DNA of 64,000 bases from Pacificispira spongiicola (GCF_012926505.1 NZ_JABBNT010000004.1:62001-126000), one strand, 5' to 3'. Numbered from the stretch's first letter, positions 25,438 to 35,459 are shown. Notes: generated by a model not told the origin, from the letters alone. Numbers and translations are program-made.

Positions 25438-28174
25438 GGAATCCGGCAACGGTTTCCACCGCCTGTTTCAAGCCGATCCGTTCTACAGCGACCCCGTCCG
25501 GGAAGGCGCCCAGCAGGCGCGACGGCATGCGGGAATCCAGCAAGACGAACACACCGCGATCCGTCGCCCGGCGGATCAGACGACCGAAGGCCTGTTTCAA
25601 CTTCAACCGTGTCAGGGCGTCGTCATACTCCTTGCCGCCGAAATGCGCACGCCGCGCCTTATGCAGGATCGTCGGGCGCGGCCAGGGCACACGGTCGAAG
25701 ACGATGAGGCGCAGACTGTCGCCCGGTACATCGACCCCGTCACGGATCGCGTCGGTCCCCAATAGGCAGCTATGCGGCTCCGCCCGAAACATGTCGATCA
25801 AGGTCGGCAGGTTCAACGCGTCCACATGCTGCGCCAGCAGGTCGATGCCTTCGCTTTCCAAATCTTCCGCGATCCGGCTATAGACGGCGCGTAGCCGGGC
25901 AATTGCCGTAAACAGTCCTAACGCCCCGCCGCCGGATGCCTGGAACAGCGCGCGATAGGCGGCGGCGACCTGGGCGACGTCGTTGCGGTTCACATCGGTG
26001 ACGATCAGCACCTTGGTGTTCGCCGGATAGTCGAACGGTGAGGGTACCCGCGCGCGGATCGGCGCGGCGGGCAGGAAATCCGTGCCGGCGCGGCGTTCCG
26101 CCGATTTCCAATCCGCCTCCGCATCGCCGGACCCGTCGGTCAGCGTCGCGGAGGTCAGCAGGGTTCCGTGACTGTTGACCAGAACCGTTTCCGCGAAGGG
26201 GAAGGTCGGGTCGATCCAATGGCGGCGCATGCCGACATCGAGATCGCGCCCGTCGATGCGGTCGACATCGAACCAGTCGACGAAACTGTCCGGCGTCGCG
26301 CCGTCCAGCGACTTGGTCATATTCACCGCCGCCGCGGCGTAATCGATCACGCGATGTTGCAGGGACCGGCAAATCTGGTCGATGCGCGCCTTTTCCGCGC
26401 TTTCCAATTCCTCCGCTTCCTCGCTCAACCGCGCCAGCATACCGTTGCGCAGGTCGGTGGCGGCTTTCCCCAGGGATTGGAAAAGGGTTCCCGCAGCCTC
26501 CGCCGCGGCGACCAGGTCCGGGGCCGGATCGTTGGTTTCGACTTCCAGACCGAACGGTCCCTTCGCATCCAGGGACCGGGCATAGACTTGCCCGCGCACG
26601 GCGGCGAGGAATTGTTCGACCGGTCCCGTGCCGCGCCCGTCGGCAAGGCGGGTATGCCAGCCGTCGCCCGGCAATCCGGCGGCGGCGTACAGGAGCGCGT
26701 CCAGATGGCGGCGATTGTCTTCCTCTCCCAGCAGGTCTTCGCAACGGGCTTTCAGGCCGCGGGCGCGATTGCGTCCCGATCCTTCGCTGCCGCGCAGCCA
26801 ACGGCGAAGCTCCGCCGTTTCCATGCCGGAAAGATGGGCGGAAAAGGCGCTGTCAGCGGCGTCGAAGACATGGTGTCCTTCATCGAAGACCAGCCGTGTC
26901 GTCCGTCCGCCGAGGTCGAGCGCCCCGCGTGCCGCCTGGACCATGACAAGGGCATGGTTGGCGACGACAAGGTCCGCCCGTCTGGCACGGCGGGTCGAAT
27001 GTTCGATGAAGCAGCGCGAATAATGGGCGCAGGCTGTATAGATGCATTCGCCGCGCCGGTCGGTCAGGCCCGCGATGCGCCGCCCGCCGGTCAGATCGAC
27101 CAGCCAGGCCGGGAAGTCGCCGCCGGTCATATCGCCGTCCCGCGTCGCCCCGACCCAGCGCGCCAACAGGCCCAAAGGCACCGCGTCGGCGGCACTGACC
27201 GCAACGCCGCGCGCCGTTTCTTCCATATTCAACAGGCATAGATAGTTTTCGCGGCCTTTGCGCAGGACGACCCGCTTTTCCTTTTCCTGTGCATTGGGGA
27301 ACAGGCGGTCCAGTTCCGCGTCGATCTGATGCTGAAGGTTCCGTGTATAGGTCGACAGCCAGACCGGCCCTTCGTTCTTTTCCGCCCAGACGCTGGCCGG
27401 TGCGATATAGCCCAGTGTCTTGCCGACGCCGGTGCCTGCTTCGGCCAGCACGACGGTGGGGGCGCCTTCCTCCCGTCGGGGCTGGAACACCGCGCTGACG
27501 GCGGAGGCATAGTCGGATTGAGAGGGCCGCGCCTCCGCTCCTTCGCCCAGAAGCTGGGACAGGCGCATGCGGGCTTCCGCCTCGTCGACGCCCCGGTCGC
27601 CGGGCGGTGGGGGCGGGGCCTCGTCCTGCCATTCGGGCAGGTCTTTCCAAACGTCCAGGCCGGATACCGGCGCACGCAGCGCCGCTTCCTCGCTATCCTC
27701 GCCCAGGGCGGCCAGAACCGCCGGACCCCAGGTCCAGCCACCGCGCACCATGGCGAAGGCCGTGCGCCGCGCTTTCGGGTCGCGGTCGGCGGTCGCCATC
27801 AGATGTTTCAGCAGGCGCTGCGCGGCGCGGGGCAGCAGGATGGCCTGATCTTCCAGGCTTTGCGGGATCGGCAGTTGCAAGGCTTCCGCCAGTCCGCGCG
27901 GCGTCGGAACGCAGAATCGGGCGGGGGCGGCGAAGGCGAAGAGTTCCAGCAGATCGAAGGCGCGGGACGGCTTGCCGCCGCCGATCCGGGCCGCCGTTGC
28001 CGGCGCGTGCAGCAGATAGACCGGCCCGCCGCTTTCCAGCCGCCGCGCCGCCGCGCGATGGGGCAGGCGTTCGATTTCGCCGTCTTCCGTCAGCCAGACG
28101 CAGTCATGCACCCCGGCGACCAAGGCCGGGGCCGCTTCCAGCATCAAGGTCGGGGCCGCACACATGGCTGCCAT
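25418..28174 (-). CDS. DinG/XPD-like ATP-dependent DNA helicase
   Basis: A superfamily 2 helicase of about 918 residues. The Walker A motif is AEAGTGVGKTLGYIAPA and the DEAH-type box is VFDEGHHVFDAADSAF. Between them are cysteines (GECIYTACAHYSRCFIEH) placed as in Fe-S helicases of the XPD/DinG group, so a 4Fe-4S cluster is likely. C-terminal motifs include TSATLTDGSG and IRDGVDVPGDSLRLIVFDRVPWPRP. Such enzymes unwind DNA 5' to 3' and handle R-loops or damaged forks. The roughly 250-residue N-terminal region is alphaproteobacterial in style. A TTG at 28201 overlaps the msrQ stop (TTGA); the in-frame ATG at 28174 is the alternative I list. The pair is translationally coupled either way. Confidence 0.88.
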   Translation of the reverse strand: MAAMCAAPTLMLEAAPALVAGVHDCVWLTEDGEIERLPHRAAARRLESGGPVYLLHAPATAARIGGGKPSRAFDLLELFAFAAPARFCVPTPRGLAEALQLPIPQSLEDQAILLPRAAQRLLKHLMATADRDPKARRTAFAMVRGGWTWGPAVLAALGEDSEEAALRAPVSGLDVWKDLPEWQDEAPPPPPGDRGVDEAEARMRLSQLLGEGAEARPSQSDYASAVSAVFQPRREEGAPTVVLAEAGTGVGKTLGYIAPASVWAEKNEGPVWLSTYTRNLQHQIDAELDRLFPNAQEKEKRVVLRKGRENYLCLLNMEETARGVAVSAADAVPLGLLARWVGATRDGDMTGGDFPAWLVDLTGGRRIAGLTDRRGECIYTACAHYSRCFIEHSTRRARRADLVVANHALVMVQAARGALDLGGRTTRLVFDEGHHVFDAADSAFSAHLSGMETAELRRWLRGSEGSGRNRARGLKARCEDLLGEEDNRRHLDALLYAAAGLPGDGWHTRLADGRGTGPVEQFLAAVRGQVYARSLDAKGPFGLEVETNDPAPDLVAAAEAAGTLFQSLGKAATDLRNGMLARLSEEAEELESAEKARIDQICRSLQHRVIDYAAAAVNMTKSLDGATPDSFVDWFDVDRIDGRDLDVGMRRHWIDPTFPFAETVLVNSHGTLLTSATLTDGSGDAEADWKSAERRAGTDFLPAAPIRARVPSPFDYPANTKVLIVTDVNRNDVAQVAAAYRALFQASGGGALGLFTAIARLRAVYSRIAEDLESEGIDLLAQHVDALNLPTLIDMFRAEPHSCLLGTDAIRDGVDVPGDSLRLIVFDRVPWPRPTILHKARRAHFGGKEYDDALTRLKLKQAFGRLIRRATDRGVFVLLDSRMPSRLLGAFPDGVAVERIGLKQAVETVAGFLSPDTP

Positions 28175-28197
28175 ATCGCCGGATTCCGACGGGACCC

Positions 28198-29073
28198 TCA
28201 AGCACGGATGGAGGTTGACCCCCGCGATGATCTCTTTACCGACCGGCGTAGACGATCAAGAACCGGTTTGACCAAGGGCAGCGGCACCGTGACCAGTCCG
28301 ACGATCAGCGTGATGACGGCAGGGCGCGGCCAGGGCGTCAGCATCAAATTGGCCTCCAACACCGCGCGCCAGGGGACGCCCGTCGCCGCGCCATACCACA
28401 GGGCTTCCGTCAGGGCAGCTGTCAGCGCCGCGCCGATTGCGACCATGGCCATGACGCTCGGGCTCTTTAGGGATGCGCCCATCCGATGGGCCAGACGCCA
28501 TCCCATCAGCAGCAGCCAGAAACCGGTCATCAAGGCCGCTTCCGTCGCGTTGATTTTCGACTGCATGAAGAAATGCAGCAGCCCTAGGGCGACGAGGCCA
28601 TAGACGATCCTGTGCAAGACCTGCCATCGCCGCCCCAGTCGCCGGATCATGGCATCGGTGGAGGTCGCGGCCAGGGCGGCGAGACCGAGTAGCGCGATGA
28701 ACCCGATGGTCAGATAGGGCCGCAGAACGATTTCCGAAGCAACGTGCCCCAGCTTCCAGCCTTGATCGGGGATGAACAGCGCCAGATGCACGACGGCATA
28801 AGAGAAGGCGGTCAGACCGAGCATCCGGCGGACCGTGATAACGCGGTTCCAGCCGGTGATGCGCCGGACCGGCGTCATGGCAAGGGAGATCAACAGGAAA
28901 CGCACGGCCCAATGGCCGGTACGATGAATCGTTTCCGTCAACGGCTTCGCGCCCAGGCCGCCGGTCGCGGCATCGACCGCGATCCACAGCGCCGGGGCGA
29001 CAGCCAGGGTAAAGGCCGCCATGCGGAGCCAGTTGAACCGCCCGGCGCGGTCGTTCCATGGATAGTCGATCAA
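28198..29073 (-). CDS. msrQ: MsrQ-like haem membrane subunit of protein-methionine-sulfoxide reductase
   Basis: A 291-residue protein with about six to eight membrane helices of the ferric-reductase-like fold. ETIHRTGHWAVRFLLISLAMTPVRRITGW, RRMLGLTAFSYAVVHLALFIPDQGW and WQVLHRIVYGLVALGLLHFFMQSK match YedZ/MsrQ, with His residues placed to bind b haem. MsrQ passes quinone electrons to periplasmic MsrP, which repairs oxidised methionine. No msrP gene is next to it, which is unusual because msrPQ normally form one operon. The C-terminal third is longer than in E. coli. The start is a TTG with a strong AGGAGGAA site. Confidence 0.82.
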   Translation of the reverse strand: MIDYPWNDRAGRFNWLRMAAFTLAVAPALWIAVDAATGGLGAKPLTETIHRTGHWAVRFLLISLAMTPVRRITGWNRVITVRRMLGLTAFSYAVVHLALFIPDQGWKLGHVASEIVLRPYLTIGFIALLGLAALAATSTDAMIRRLGRRWQVLHRIVYGLVALGLLHFFMQSKINATEAALMTGFWLLLMGWRLAHRMGASLKSPSVMAMVAIGAALTAALTEALWYGAATGVPWRAVLEANLMLTPWPRPAVITLIVGLVTVPLPLVKPVLDRLRRSVKRSSRGSTSIRA

Positions 29074-29186
29074 GGCACGTTCCTCCTGTTCGACAACAGG
29101 TAGGGGGCGGGGTAGCCGGAAACGACCCGTGTCACGCGGACGTTACCACGGTTTGATCGCCTCAAGCCCGACCCAAGAGGATGATC

Positions 29187-31820
29187 TTACCCCGCAAGCG
29201 ACTTGGTCGCGATCTCCGTGCTGTCGCGGCTCAAGCCCTCCGTCTCGGCAAGGCGTTCCAGGGCCGTCTTCATCAACCGGGCGCGGTCCGCCGGGAGGCG
29301 ACGCCACTGACCGAACGTGCCCAGAAGTCGCGCCGCGACCTGTGGGTTCAATCTGTCCAGTTCGATCAGCTTGTCGATCACGAAGTCGTAGCCGCTGCCG
29401 TCCGCCGCGTGGAACCGGATCGGATTGCCCATGGCGAAGCTGCCGATCAGGGCGCGGACCTTGTTCGGCTTCTTCATCGAAAATCGCGGATGGTCCAACA
29501 GGGCTTTCACCCGGTCCAACGTGTCGGGCAGTCCGCTCATGGCCTGGATGGCGAACCATTTGTCCATCACCTGCTCGTCGTCTTTGAAGCGGTCATGGAA
29601 ATCGGCCAGCGCGGCTTCCCGTTCGGGTCCGGCGCATTCGGTCAGGACGGCCAGCGCCGCCATGCGGTCGGTCATATTGTCCGCGATATCGTACCGGGTC
29701 TTTGCCAGGGTCACGGCTTCCGGCGTTTCCGCCGCGCCTAAATAGATAAGCGCCGTATTGCGCAGCGCGCGGCGACCGGCGGCATCCGCGCCCGGATCGA
29801 AACGGCCGTCATCCGCCAATTCGGCATGCAGGCGGGACAGGTCGCGGGACAGGGTTTCACCGATCGCCTTGCGCAGGCGCTGTCGGGCCTCGTGAATTTC
29901 GTCCACCGCGACGGGGCGCATCTGCTCGGCCAGATAATCCTCGCTGGGCAGCGTGATCGCCAGGGACCGGAAGGCCGGGTCCAGGGAGGAATCGGTCAAT
30001 ATGCGACCGAAGGCGGCGATGAAGCCTTCATCCAGCACCGGTTCCCGCTTTTCCCGCAGGTCCGCCACCATGCCCAGCAGCAGCGCCGTTGCATATTGCT
30101 GCCCGGCCTCCCACCGCGCGAAGGGGTCGGGATCGTGACCCATCAGCAGGATCGACTCCGCGGCGCTGTATGGCGCCTTCAACACGATCGGCGCGGAGAA
30201 GCCACGATTCAACGACGGCACGGCGGCATTATCCACGCCCTCGAAAACGCAGGTCAGGCTGTCTTCATCCAGCATCAGGACGGTTTCCGCCCCCAAATCC
30301 TGCCCGTCGAGGATCAGATTGCAGGGTTTGCCGTCGCTGCCGACCAGCCCCATACGCATCGGGATCGGCAGGGCCTGCTTCTGCTTCTGCCCCGGCGTCG
30401 GTTCCGTTGCTTGCGTCAGGGTGAGCGTCAACGTTTTCGATGTCGCGTCATGCCGCCAGGACGCGGTTACTTTCGGGGTCCCCGCCTGCGAATACCAGGG
30501 CTTGAATCCGGTCATGTCCCGGCCGTTGGCGTCGGCCATGGCCGCGACGAAATCGTCGCAGGTGACGGCTTGCCCATCATGCCGCTCGAAATACAGCTTC
30601 ATGCCCTTCTGGAAGCCGTCCTCGCCCAGCAGCGCATGCTGCATGCGAATGACCTCCGCACCCTTCTCATAGACTGTGGCCGTATAGAAGTTGTTGATTT
30701 CCATGTAGCTTTCGGGTCGTACCGGATGGGCCAGCGGTCCGGCGTCTTCCGGGAACTGGCGCGCGCGCAGCATGCGGACATCCTGAATGCGCTTCACCGC
30801 GCGGGACCGCATGTCGGCGGAAAATTCCTGATCGCGGAAGACGGTCAGGCCTTCCTTCAGGCTCAGTTGGAACCAGTCGCGGCAGGTCACGCGGTTGCCG
30901 GTCCAATTGTGGAAATATTCGTGGCCGACAATGGCTTCGATATTCGCGTAATCCGCATCGGTCGCGGTTTCCGGGTCGGCCAGGATGTATTTGGCGTTAA
31001 AGACGTTCAGGGATTTGTTTTCCATCGCGCCCATATTGAAATCGCTGACGGCGACGATGTTGAAAATGTCCAGGTCGTATTCCAGCCCGAACCGGTCCTC
31101 GTCCCATTTCATCGACCGCTTCAACGCATCCATGGCATAGGCGCAATAGGGCGCGTTGCCCGGTTCGACCCAGATTTTCAGGTCGACCTTGCGGCCGCTC
31201 ATGGTCGTGAACGTGTCTTCGTAGGAATCCAGTTTTCCGGCGACGAGGGCGAACAGATAGCTGGGCTTCGGGAACGGGTCTTCCCAAACCGCCTCGTGCC
31301 GCCCGTCGCCAAGGTCGCGCTGCTCGACCAGATTGCCGTTCGACAGCAGGATCGGGCAGACGTCTTTCGACCCCCGGACGGTGACGCGATAGGTGCTCAA
31401 CACATCGGGACGGTCGGGGAAATAGGTAATGCGGCGGAAACCTTCGGCCTCGCACTGGGTGCAGAAGATGCCGTTCGACTGATACAGGCCTTCCAGGCGC
31501 GTGTTTTCGACGGGATCGATCAGAACTTCCGTGGTCAGGGTGAATTTGGACGGTGCATCCGCCAAGGTCAGGCCCGTTTCCGTCACTGTATAGGCGTTAT
31601 CGCCCAAGGGTTGGCCGTCGATGGTGATGCTTTTCAGGTCCAGTGCCTCGCCGTCCAGGGTGAGCGGTCCCGTCTGACCGGCGCTCCGTTCGATCTTCAG
31701 GTCCGCGCGCACTGTCGTCCCCGTGGGCGCGAGGTCGAAGCTCAGCGCCACCCCCGCGACCGCATAGGAGGGCGCGGCATATTCGGAAAGACGGATAACG
31801 GCGTGCTGTTCGGTTTTCAT
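29187..31820 (-). CDS. pepN: Aminopeptidase N
   Basis: An 877-residue M1 metallopeptidase that removes N-terminal residues from peptides in the cytoplasm. It carries the exopeptidase motif GAMENK and the zinc motif HEYFH (His300, Glu301, His304), with the third ligand in LKEGLTVFRDQEFSADM. Full length matches E. coli PepN (870). The C-terminal half has the expected Ig-like and helical domains (DGRFDPGADAAGRRALRNTALIYLG). The ATG has GGAG ten bases upstream. It appears monocistronic or leads into msrQ, 113 bases downstream. Confidence 0.97.
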   Translation of the reverse strand: MKTEQHAVIRLSEYAAPSYAVAGVALSFDLAPTGTTVRADLKIERSAGQTGPLTLDGEALDLKSITIDGQPLGDNAYTVTETGLTLADAPSKFTLTTEVLIDPVENTRLEGLYQSNGIFCTQCEAEGFRRITYFPDRPDVLSTYRVTVRGSKDVCPILLSNGNLVEQRDLGDGRHEAVWEDPFPKPSYLFALVAGKLDSYEDTFTTMSGRKVDLKIWVEPGNAPYCAYAMDALKRSMKWDEDRFGLEYDLDIFNIVAVSDFNMGAMENKSLNVFNAKYILADPETATDADYANIEAIVGHEYFHNWTGNRVTCRDWFQLSLKEGLTVFRDQEFSADMRSRAVKRIQDVRMLRARQFPEDAGPLAHPVRPESYMEINNFYTATVYEKGAEVIRMQHALLGEDGFQKGMKLYFERHDGQAVTCDDFVAAMADANGRDMTGFKPWYSQAGTPKVTASWRHDATSKTLTLTLTQATEPTPGQKQKQALPIPMRMGLVGSDGKPCNLILDGQDLGAETVLMLDEDSLTCVFEGVDNAAVPSLNRGFSAPIVLKAPYSAAESILLMGHDPDPFARWEAGQQYATALLLGMVADLREKREPVLDEGFIAAFGRILTDSSLDPAFRSLAITLPSEDYLAEQMRPVAVDEIHEARQRLRKAIGETLSRDLSRLHAELADDGRFDPGADAAGRRALRNTALIYLGAAETPEAVTLAKTRYDIADNMTDRMAALAVLTECAGPEREAALADFHDRFKDDEQVMDKWFAIQAMSGLPDTLDRVKALLDHPRFSMKKPNKVRALIGSFAMGNPIRFHAADGSGYDFVIDKLIELDRLNPQVAARLLGTFGQWRRLPADRARLMKTALERLAETEGLSRDSTEIATKSLAG

Positions 31821-31926
31821 GGATCGCTCCGATTGAGAAAGGCTCGCGGACAGGATCGATTTTCGCGGCGGCGCGTCAAGCCGCGATTGCTTGTTCGCCG
31901 GATACCGAAACCTGTCGCACGGCTTC

Positions 31927-32844
31927 TTACTGCGGCCACATGAGCTCCGGCCCGGCGAAGCGTGCGGTCAGGAAATCGATGAAGGCACGGACCTTGGTCG
32001 ATAGATGCCGGTTCGGCGGATACAGCGCATGGATGCCCAGCGGTTCGCCCTCGAATGCTTCCAGCGCGGGTTCCAATTCGCCGGTTTTTATCTGACAGGC
32101 GCATAAGAAGGCGGGAGACAGGACAACGCCCAATCCGTTCGCGGCGGCCTGGGCGAGCGCATTGCCGCTGTTGGAATGCAGGGTGCCGCTGACCCGTACG
32201 ACGAGGTCGGATGATGGATCGTCCGGATCGCGGAACCGCCAACTGTTCGGCGCGTCGATATAGGCATAGGTCAGGCAGTTATGATCGGCCAAATCTTCCG
32301 GCCGTTTCGGCTTCCCGTGTTTTTCCCAATACGCGGGGGAGGCCAGGATCGGACGGCGGGATTGTGCAATGCGTTTGGCGATCAGGCTGGAATCCTCCAG
32401 GCGCGGGGTGATGCGGATCGCCATATCGAAACCTTCTTCGATAATGTCGACACGCCGGTCGCTGAAATCGATATCGACCAGCAATTCAGGATTGGCTGCC
32501 ATGAAATCCGGTAGGGCGGCCGCCAAATGCGAAATGCCGAAGCTCAACGGTGCGGACACGCGCAACTTCCCGCGCGGGATTTCCTGCAAATGGGTGACGG
32601 CAAGCTCCGCTTCTTCCGCTTCCGCGATGATCCGACGGCAGCGTTCGTAGAAGGCCTGACCGATTTCCGTCAGATGCAGGCGGCGTGTCGTGCGGGCCAG
32701 AAGCTGCGCGCCCAGCCGCTGTTCCAGTCGCGTGACTTGCTTGCTGATCGCCGATTTCGACTGTCCCAGTTTTTCCGCCGCACCGGTGAAGCTGCCTGAC
32801 TCCACAACGGCGGTGAAAACCGCAATGCCGCTGAGATCTTGCAT
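31927..32844 (-). CDS. LysR-family regulator, probably of the adjacent quinone-reductase genes
   Basis: A 305-residue LysR regulator: DNA-binding N-terminus (IAVFTAVVESGSFTGAAEKLGQSKSAISKQVTRLEQRLGAQLLARTTRRLHLTEIGQAFYERC) followed by the substrate-binding-like effector domain (GKLRVSAPLSFGISHLAAALPDFMAANPELLVDIDFSDRRVDIIEEGFDMAIRI). It is divergent from the glutathionyl-hydroquinone reductase and pirin genes, matching the YhaJ-YqjG-YhaK association in enterobacteria, where YhaJ responds to aromatic or quinone-forming compounds. Control of the neighbours is inferred. A small ATTG-N4-CAAT repeat at 32868-32879 is a possible site. Confidence 0.9.
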   Translation of the reverse strand: MQDLSGIAVFTAVVESGSFTGAAEKLGQSKSAISKQVTRLEQRLGAQLLARTTRRLHLTEIGQAFYERCRRIIAEAEEAELAVTHLQEIPRGKLRVSAPLSFGISHLAAALPDFMAANPELLVDIDFSDRRVDIIEEGFDMAIRITPRLEDSSLIAKRIAQSRRPILASPAYWEKHGKPKRPEDLADHNCLTYAYIDAPNSWRFRDPDDPSSDLVVRVSGTLHSNSGNALAQAAANGLGVVLSPAFLCACQIKTGELEPALEAFEGEPLGIHALYPPNRHLSTKVRAFIDFLTARFAGPELMWPQ

Positions 32845-32953
32845 CCTGCCCTCACGATTTGTTGAATATTGGAAACAATCTAATTCGATCTACGTCGATT
32901 GTGTTCGATTTGCAAGATATTAGGTTAAAGTCACACGACTGAAGGAGACAACA

Positions 32954-33943
32954 ATGGGACTTCTGATCGACGGCCAATGGCATGACCAGTGGTACGATAC
33001 GAAGAAAACCGGCGGTAAATTCGTTCGCACGGAATCGCAGTTTCGCAATTGGATCACGGCGGATGGATCGCCCGGCCCGACCGGGAGCGGCGGCTATGCG
33101 GCGGAACCGGGACGCTATCGTCTCTATGTCTCGCTGGCCTGTCCCTGGGCGCATCGGACCTTGATCATGCGCAGTCTGAAGGGGCTGGAAGACATGATCC
33201 CGGTTTCCATAGTGCACTGGCATATGGCGGAAAACGGCTGGACTTTCGACGACAGCGACCCGGACGTGGTGCCGGACCCGGTCTTCGGCGCGCGGTATTT
33301 GTACGAAATCTATACCGGCGTCGATCCGGACTATACCGGCCGGGTGACCGTGCCCGTGCTGCTGGATACGAAGACGCGGACCATCGTTTCCAATGAATCC
33401 GCGGAAATCCTGCGTATGTTCAATTCGGCTTTCGACGGGATCGGCGCGAAACGGGGTGACTATTATCCCACAGCCTTGCGCGGAGAAATCGACGCCTTGA
33501 ACGACCGGATTTACGACACGGTGAATAACGGCGTCTACAAGGCCGGATTCGCGACGACGCAGAAAGCCTATGAAGACGCGGTCACGCCGCTGTTCGACAG
33601 CCTGGACTGGTTGGAAGGCATTTTGACGGACAGTCGCTATCTGACCGGCGATCGGATTACGGAGGCGGATTGGCGTTTGTTCACCACCCTGGTGCGCTTC
33701 GATCCCGTCTATGTCGGGCATTTCAAGTGCAATCTGTACCAGATCGCGGATTATCCGAACCTGTCGGGCTATCTGCGGGACCTGTATCAGCAGCCGGGTG
33801 TGAAGGACACGGTCAATCTGCACCATATCAAGGCGCACTACTATGGCAGTCACGACACGATCAATCCAAGCGGCGTGATCCCGGTCGGACCGGCGCAGGA
33901 CTTGGATAAACCCCATGGCCGGGCGGCGCTGGCGGCCGCCTGA
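32954..33943 (+). CDS. yqjG: Glutathionyl-hydroquinone reductase (Xi-class glutathione transferase)
   Basis: A 329-residue Xi-class GST. The catalytic cysteine is Cys63 in SLACPWAHRT, and GWTFDDSDPDVVPDPVFGARYLYEIY plus the C-terminal PGVKDTVNLHHIKAHYYGSH are group signatures. These enzymes remove glutathione from glutathionyl-hydroquinones, a repair step when quinones react with glutathione. AAGGAGA lies six bases before the ATG. The gene forms a small operon with the pirin gene downstream (25-bp gap) and is divergent from the LysR gene. Confidence 0.93.
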   Translation: MGLLIDGQWHDQWYDTKKTGGKFVRTESQFRNWITADGSPGPTGSGGYAAEPGRYRLYVSLACPWAHRTLIMRSLKGLEDMIPVSIVHWHMAENGWTFDDSDPDVVPDPVFGARYLYEIYTGVDPDYTGRVTVPVLLDTKTRTIVSNESAEILRMFNSAFDGIGAKRGDYYPTALRGEIDALNDRIYDTVNNGVYKAGFATTQKAYEDAVTPLFDSLDWLEGILTDSRYLTGDRITEADWRLFTTLVRFDPVYVGHFKCNLYQIADYPNLSGYLRDLYQQPGVKDTVNLHHIKAHYYGSHDTINPSGVIPVGPAQDLDKPHGRAALAAA

Positions 33944-33968
33944 CGCGGGTATGAATGGAGAAAAGGCA

Positions 33969-34682
33969 ATGAGCATCGAGGTAAGACGGTTCGACGATCT
34001 GGGGCATGCCGATTTCGGCTGGCTGGATGCGCATCATCATTTCAGTTTCGGCCAGTATTTCGACCCGGATCGCATGCAGGTCGGGCCCTTGCGCGTTTGG
34101 AACGACGATACGATCCAGCCGGGGACCGGCTTTCCCGCGCATCCGCATCGTGACATGGAAATCATCACCTATGTCCGGCAGGGCGCCATTACCCATCGCG
34201 ACAGCCTGGGCAATGAGGGCCGCACGGTCGCCGGGGATATCCAGGTCATGTCGGCGGGCACCGGTATCATGCATTCCGAATACAACCTCGAGGACGAACC
34301 GACGCAGATTTTCCAGATTTGGATCATCCCGCGTACCGAAGGGCGGCAGCCGCGCTGGGAAACGCGTCCCTTCCCGAAGGGGGACGATGCCGGGACGCTG
34401 CGCCCGTTGGCATCGGGACGTCGGGATGTGGTCGGTGCGGCCCCGATCGATCAGGATGCGACCCTGTTCGCCGGAACCCTGCCCGCGGGCGGGCAGGTGA
34501 CACAACGCATCGGTAAGGACAGACAGGCCTATTTGGTATTGGCTCGGGGGCGGGTGTCGATAGACGGGGTCGCGGTCGGGCCGCGCGACGGGGTGATCTT
34601 GCGCGATGTCGACCTGTTGACGATGGACGTTCTGGAAGAAGCGGAAGTGATTCTGGCCGATCTGCCGTCACGGGAGTTGTGA
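33969..34682 (+). CDS. yhaK: Pirin-family bicupin (YhaK-like)
   Basis: A 237-residue bicupin. The N-terminal cupin has the pirin metal-site pattern FPAHPHRDMEIITYVRQGAITHRDSLGNEG and SAGTGIMHSEYN, where the His and Glu residues bind iron. DEPTQIFQIWIIP and the second cupin with VLARGRVSIDGVAVGPRDGV follow. Bacterial pirins are redox sensors or quercetinase-like enzymes. A longer frame from 33915 overlaps the upstream gene; the ATG at 33969 has GGAGAAAAGG just upstream and yields the normal family start (MSIEVRRFDDLGHADFGWLDAHHHFSFG). Confidence 0.92.
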   Translation: MSIEVRRFDDLGHADFGWLDAHHHFSFGQYFDPDRMQVGPLRVWNDDTIQPGTGFPAHPHRDMEIITYVRQGAITHRDSLGNEGRTVAGDIQVMSAGTGIMHSEYNLEDEPTQIFQIWIIPRTEGRQPRWETRPFPKGDDAGTLRPLASGRRDVVGAAPIDQDATLFAGTLPAGGQVTQRIGKDRQAYLVLARGRVSIDGVAVGPRDGVILRDVDLLTMDVLEEAEVILADLPSREL

Positions 34683-34778
34683 TCCGTTGTGACTATGGGT
34701 TTCACGCGCGGGGCTTGCCTTTTTGTGTAGGTAAGCCAAGATACCTGCTTGGGTGCGGTGCAACAGAAGGACCCGGCC

Positions 34779-35459
34779 TTGGTCGATAGAGAGACGATTA
34801 AGAACGGATTTTTCCAGGAAATGGTCCGCGCGGCGGAATCCATGGGGATCAAGGCCCTGTGTGACGAATCCCGCCGAAAATCGCGGGAAGATACCCTCGC
34901 CAAGCGTCCCGACGGGGCCGATGTCTGGGTCTTCGCCTATGGATCCCTGATGTGGAACCCCGCCTTTCATTTCGTGGAACGCCGGACGGTTCGGCTCTAT
35001 GGCTATCACCGCTCCTTCTGTCTCAGCACCCCGCTGGGCCGGGGGTCTCCGGAATGTCCGGGCCTCGTGCTGGGCCTGGATCGCGGCGGCTCGGTGCAGG
35101 GCGTTGCCCTGCGCATCGACGAGGCGCTGGTGGAAGAGGAATTGGATGTGATCTGGTCGCGGGAAATGGTGACCGGATCCTACAGCCCGACCTGGGTTCG
35201 CCTGAAGGACGAAGGCGGGAATCGGATTCACGGCATCGCCTTCGTCATGCGTCGCGACTGCGACCGCTATGCCGGTCATCTGACGATGGAAGAAACGGCG
35301 GCGCGGATTTCGCGGGCGGTCGGTAGACTGGGGCCCTGTTCGGATTATCTTGAAAACACTGTCACGGCGATGGACGAAATCGGTATCGCCGACGGTTATA
35401 TGCACGATCTGCGCGACCGGGTTCGGGCGCTGCAGTCAATGGAAAGCGCGGCACAATGA
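34779..35459 (+). CDS. chaC: ChaC-family gamma-glutamylcyclotransferase
   Basis: A protein of about 226 residues of the ChaC family, which cleaves glutathione to 5-oxoproline and Cys-Gly in the cytoplasm. The substrate-loop motif is [10 protein letters not shown], followed by [25 protein letters not shown] and the acidic catalytic region [13 protein letters not shown]. The start is uncertain: the longest frame begins at a TTG (34749) with no ribosome-binding site, while the TTG at 34779 has AAGGA seven bases upstream. A later ATG at 34821 is also possible. Its stop overlaps msrB as ATGA, so the two glutathione/methionine redox genes are coupled. Confidence 0.9.
   Translation: MVDRETIKNGFFQEMVRAAESMGIKALCDESRRKSREDTLAKRPDGADVWVFAYGSLMWNPAFHFVERRTVRLYGYHRSFCLSTPLGRGSPECPGLVLGLDRGGSVQGVALRIDEALVEEELDVIWSREMVTGSYSPTWVRLKDEGGNRIHGIAFVMRRDCDRYAGHLTMEETAARISRAVGRLGPCSDYLENTVTAMDEIGIADGYMHDLRDRVRALQSMESAAQ

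Noticed and set aside
29826-31943. 705-codon plus-strand open frame antisense to pepN
   Set aside because: It mirrors a clear aminopeptidase N, has an Arg/Gly/Gln-rich composition typical of GC-rich antisense frames, no family motif and no ribosome-binding site.
34711-34741. GGCTTGCC...GGTAAGCC hairpin after the pirin gene as a terminator
   Set aside because: The stem has a wobble pair and is not followed by a U-run. The T-run is inside the loop, so I do not call it.
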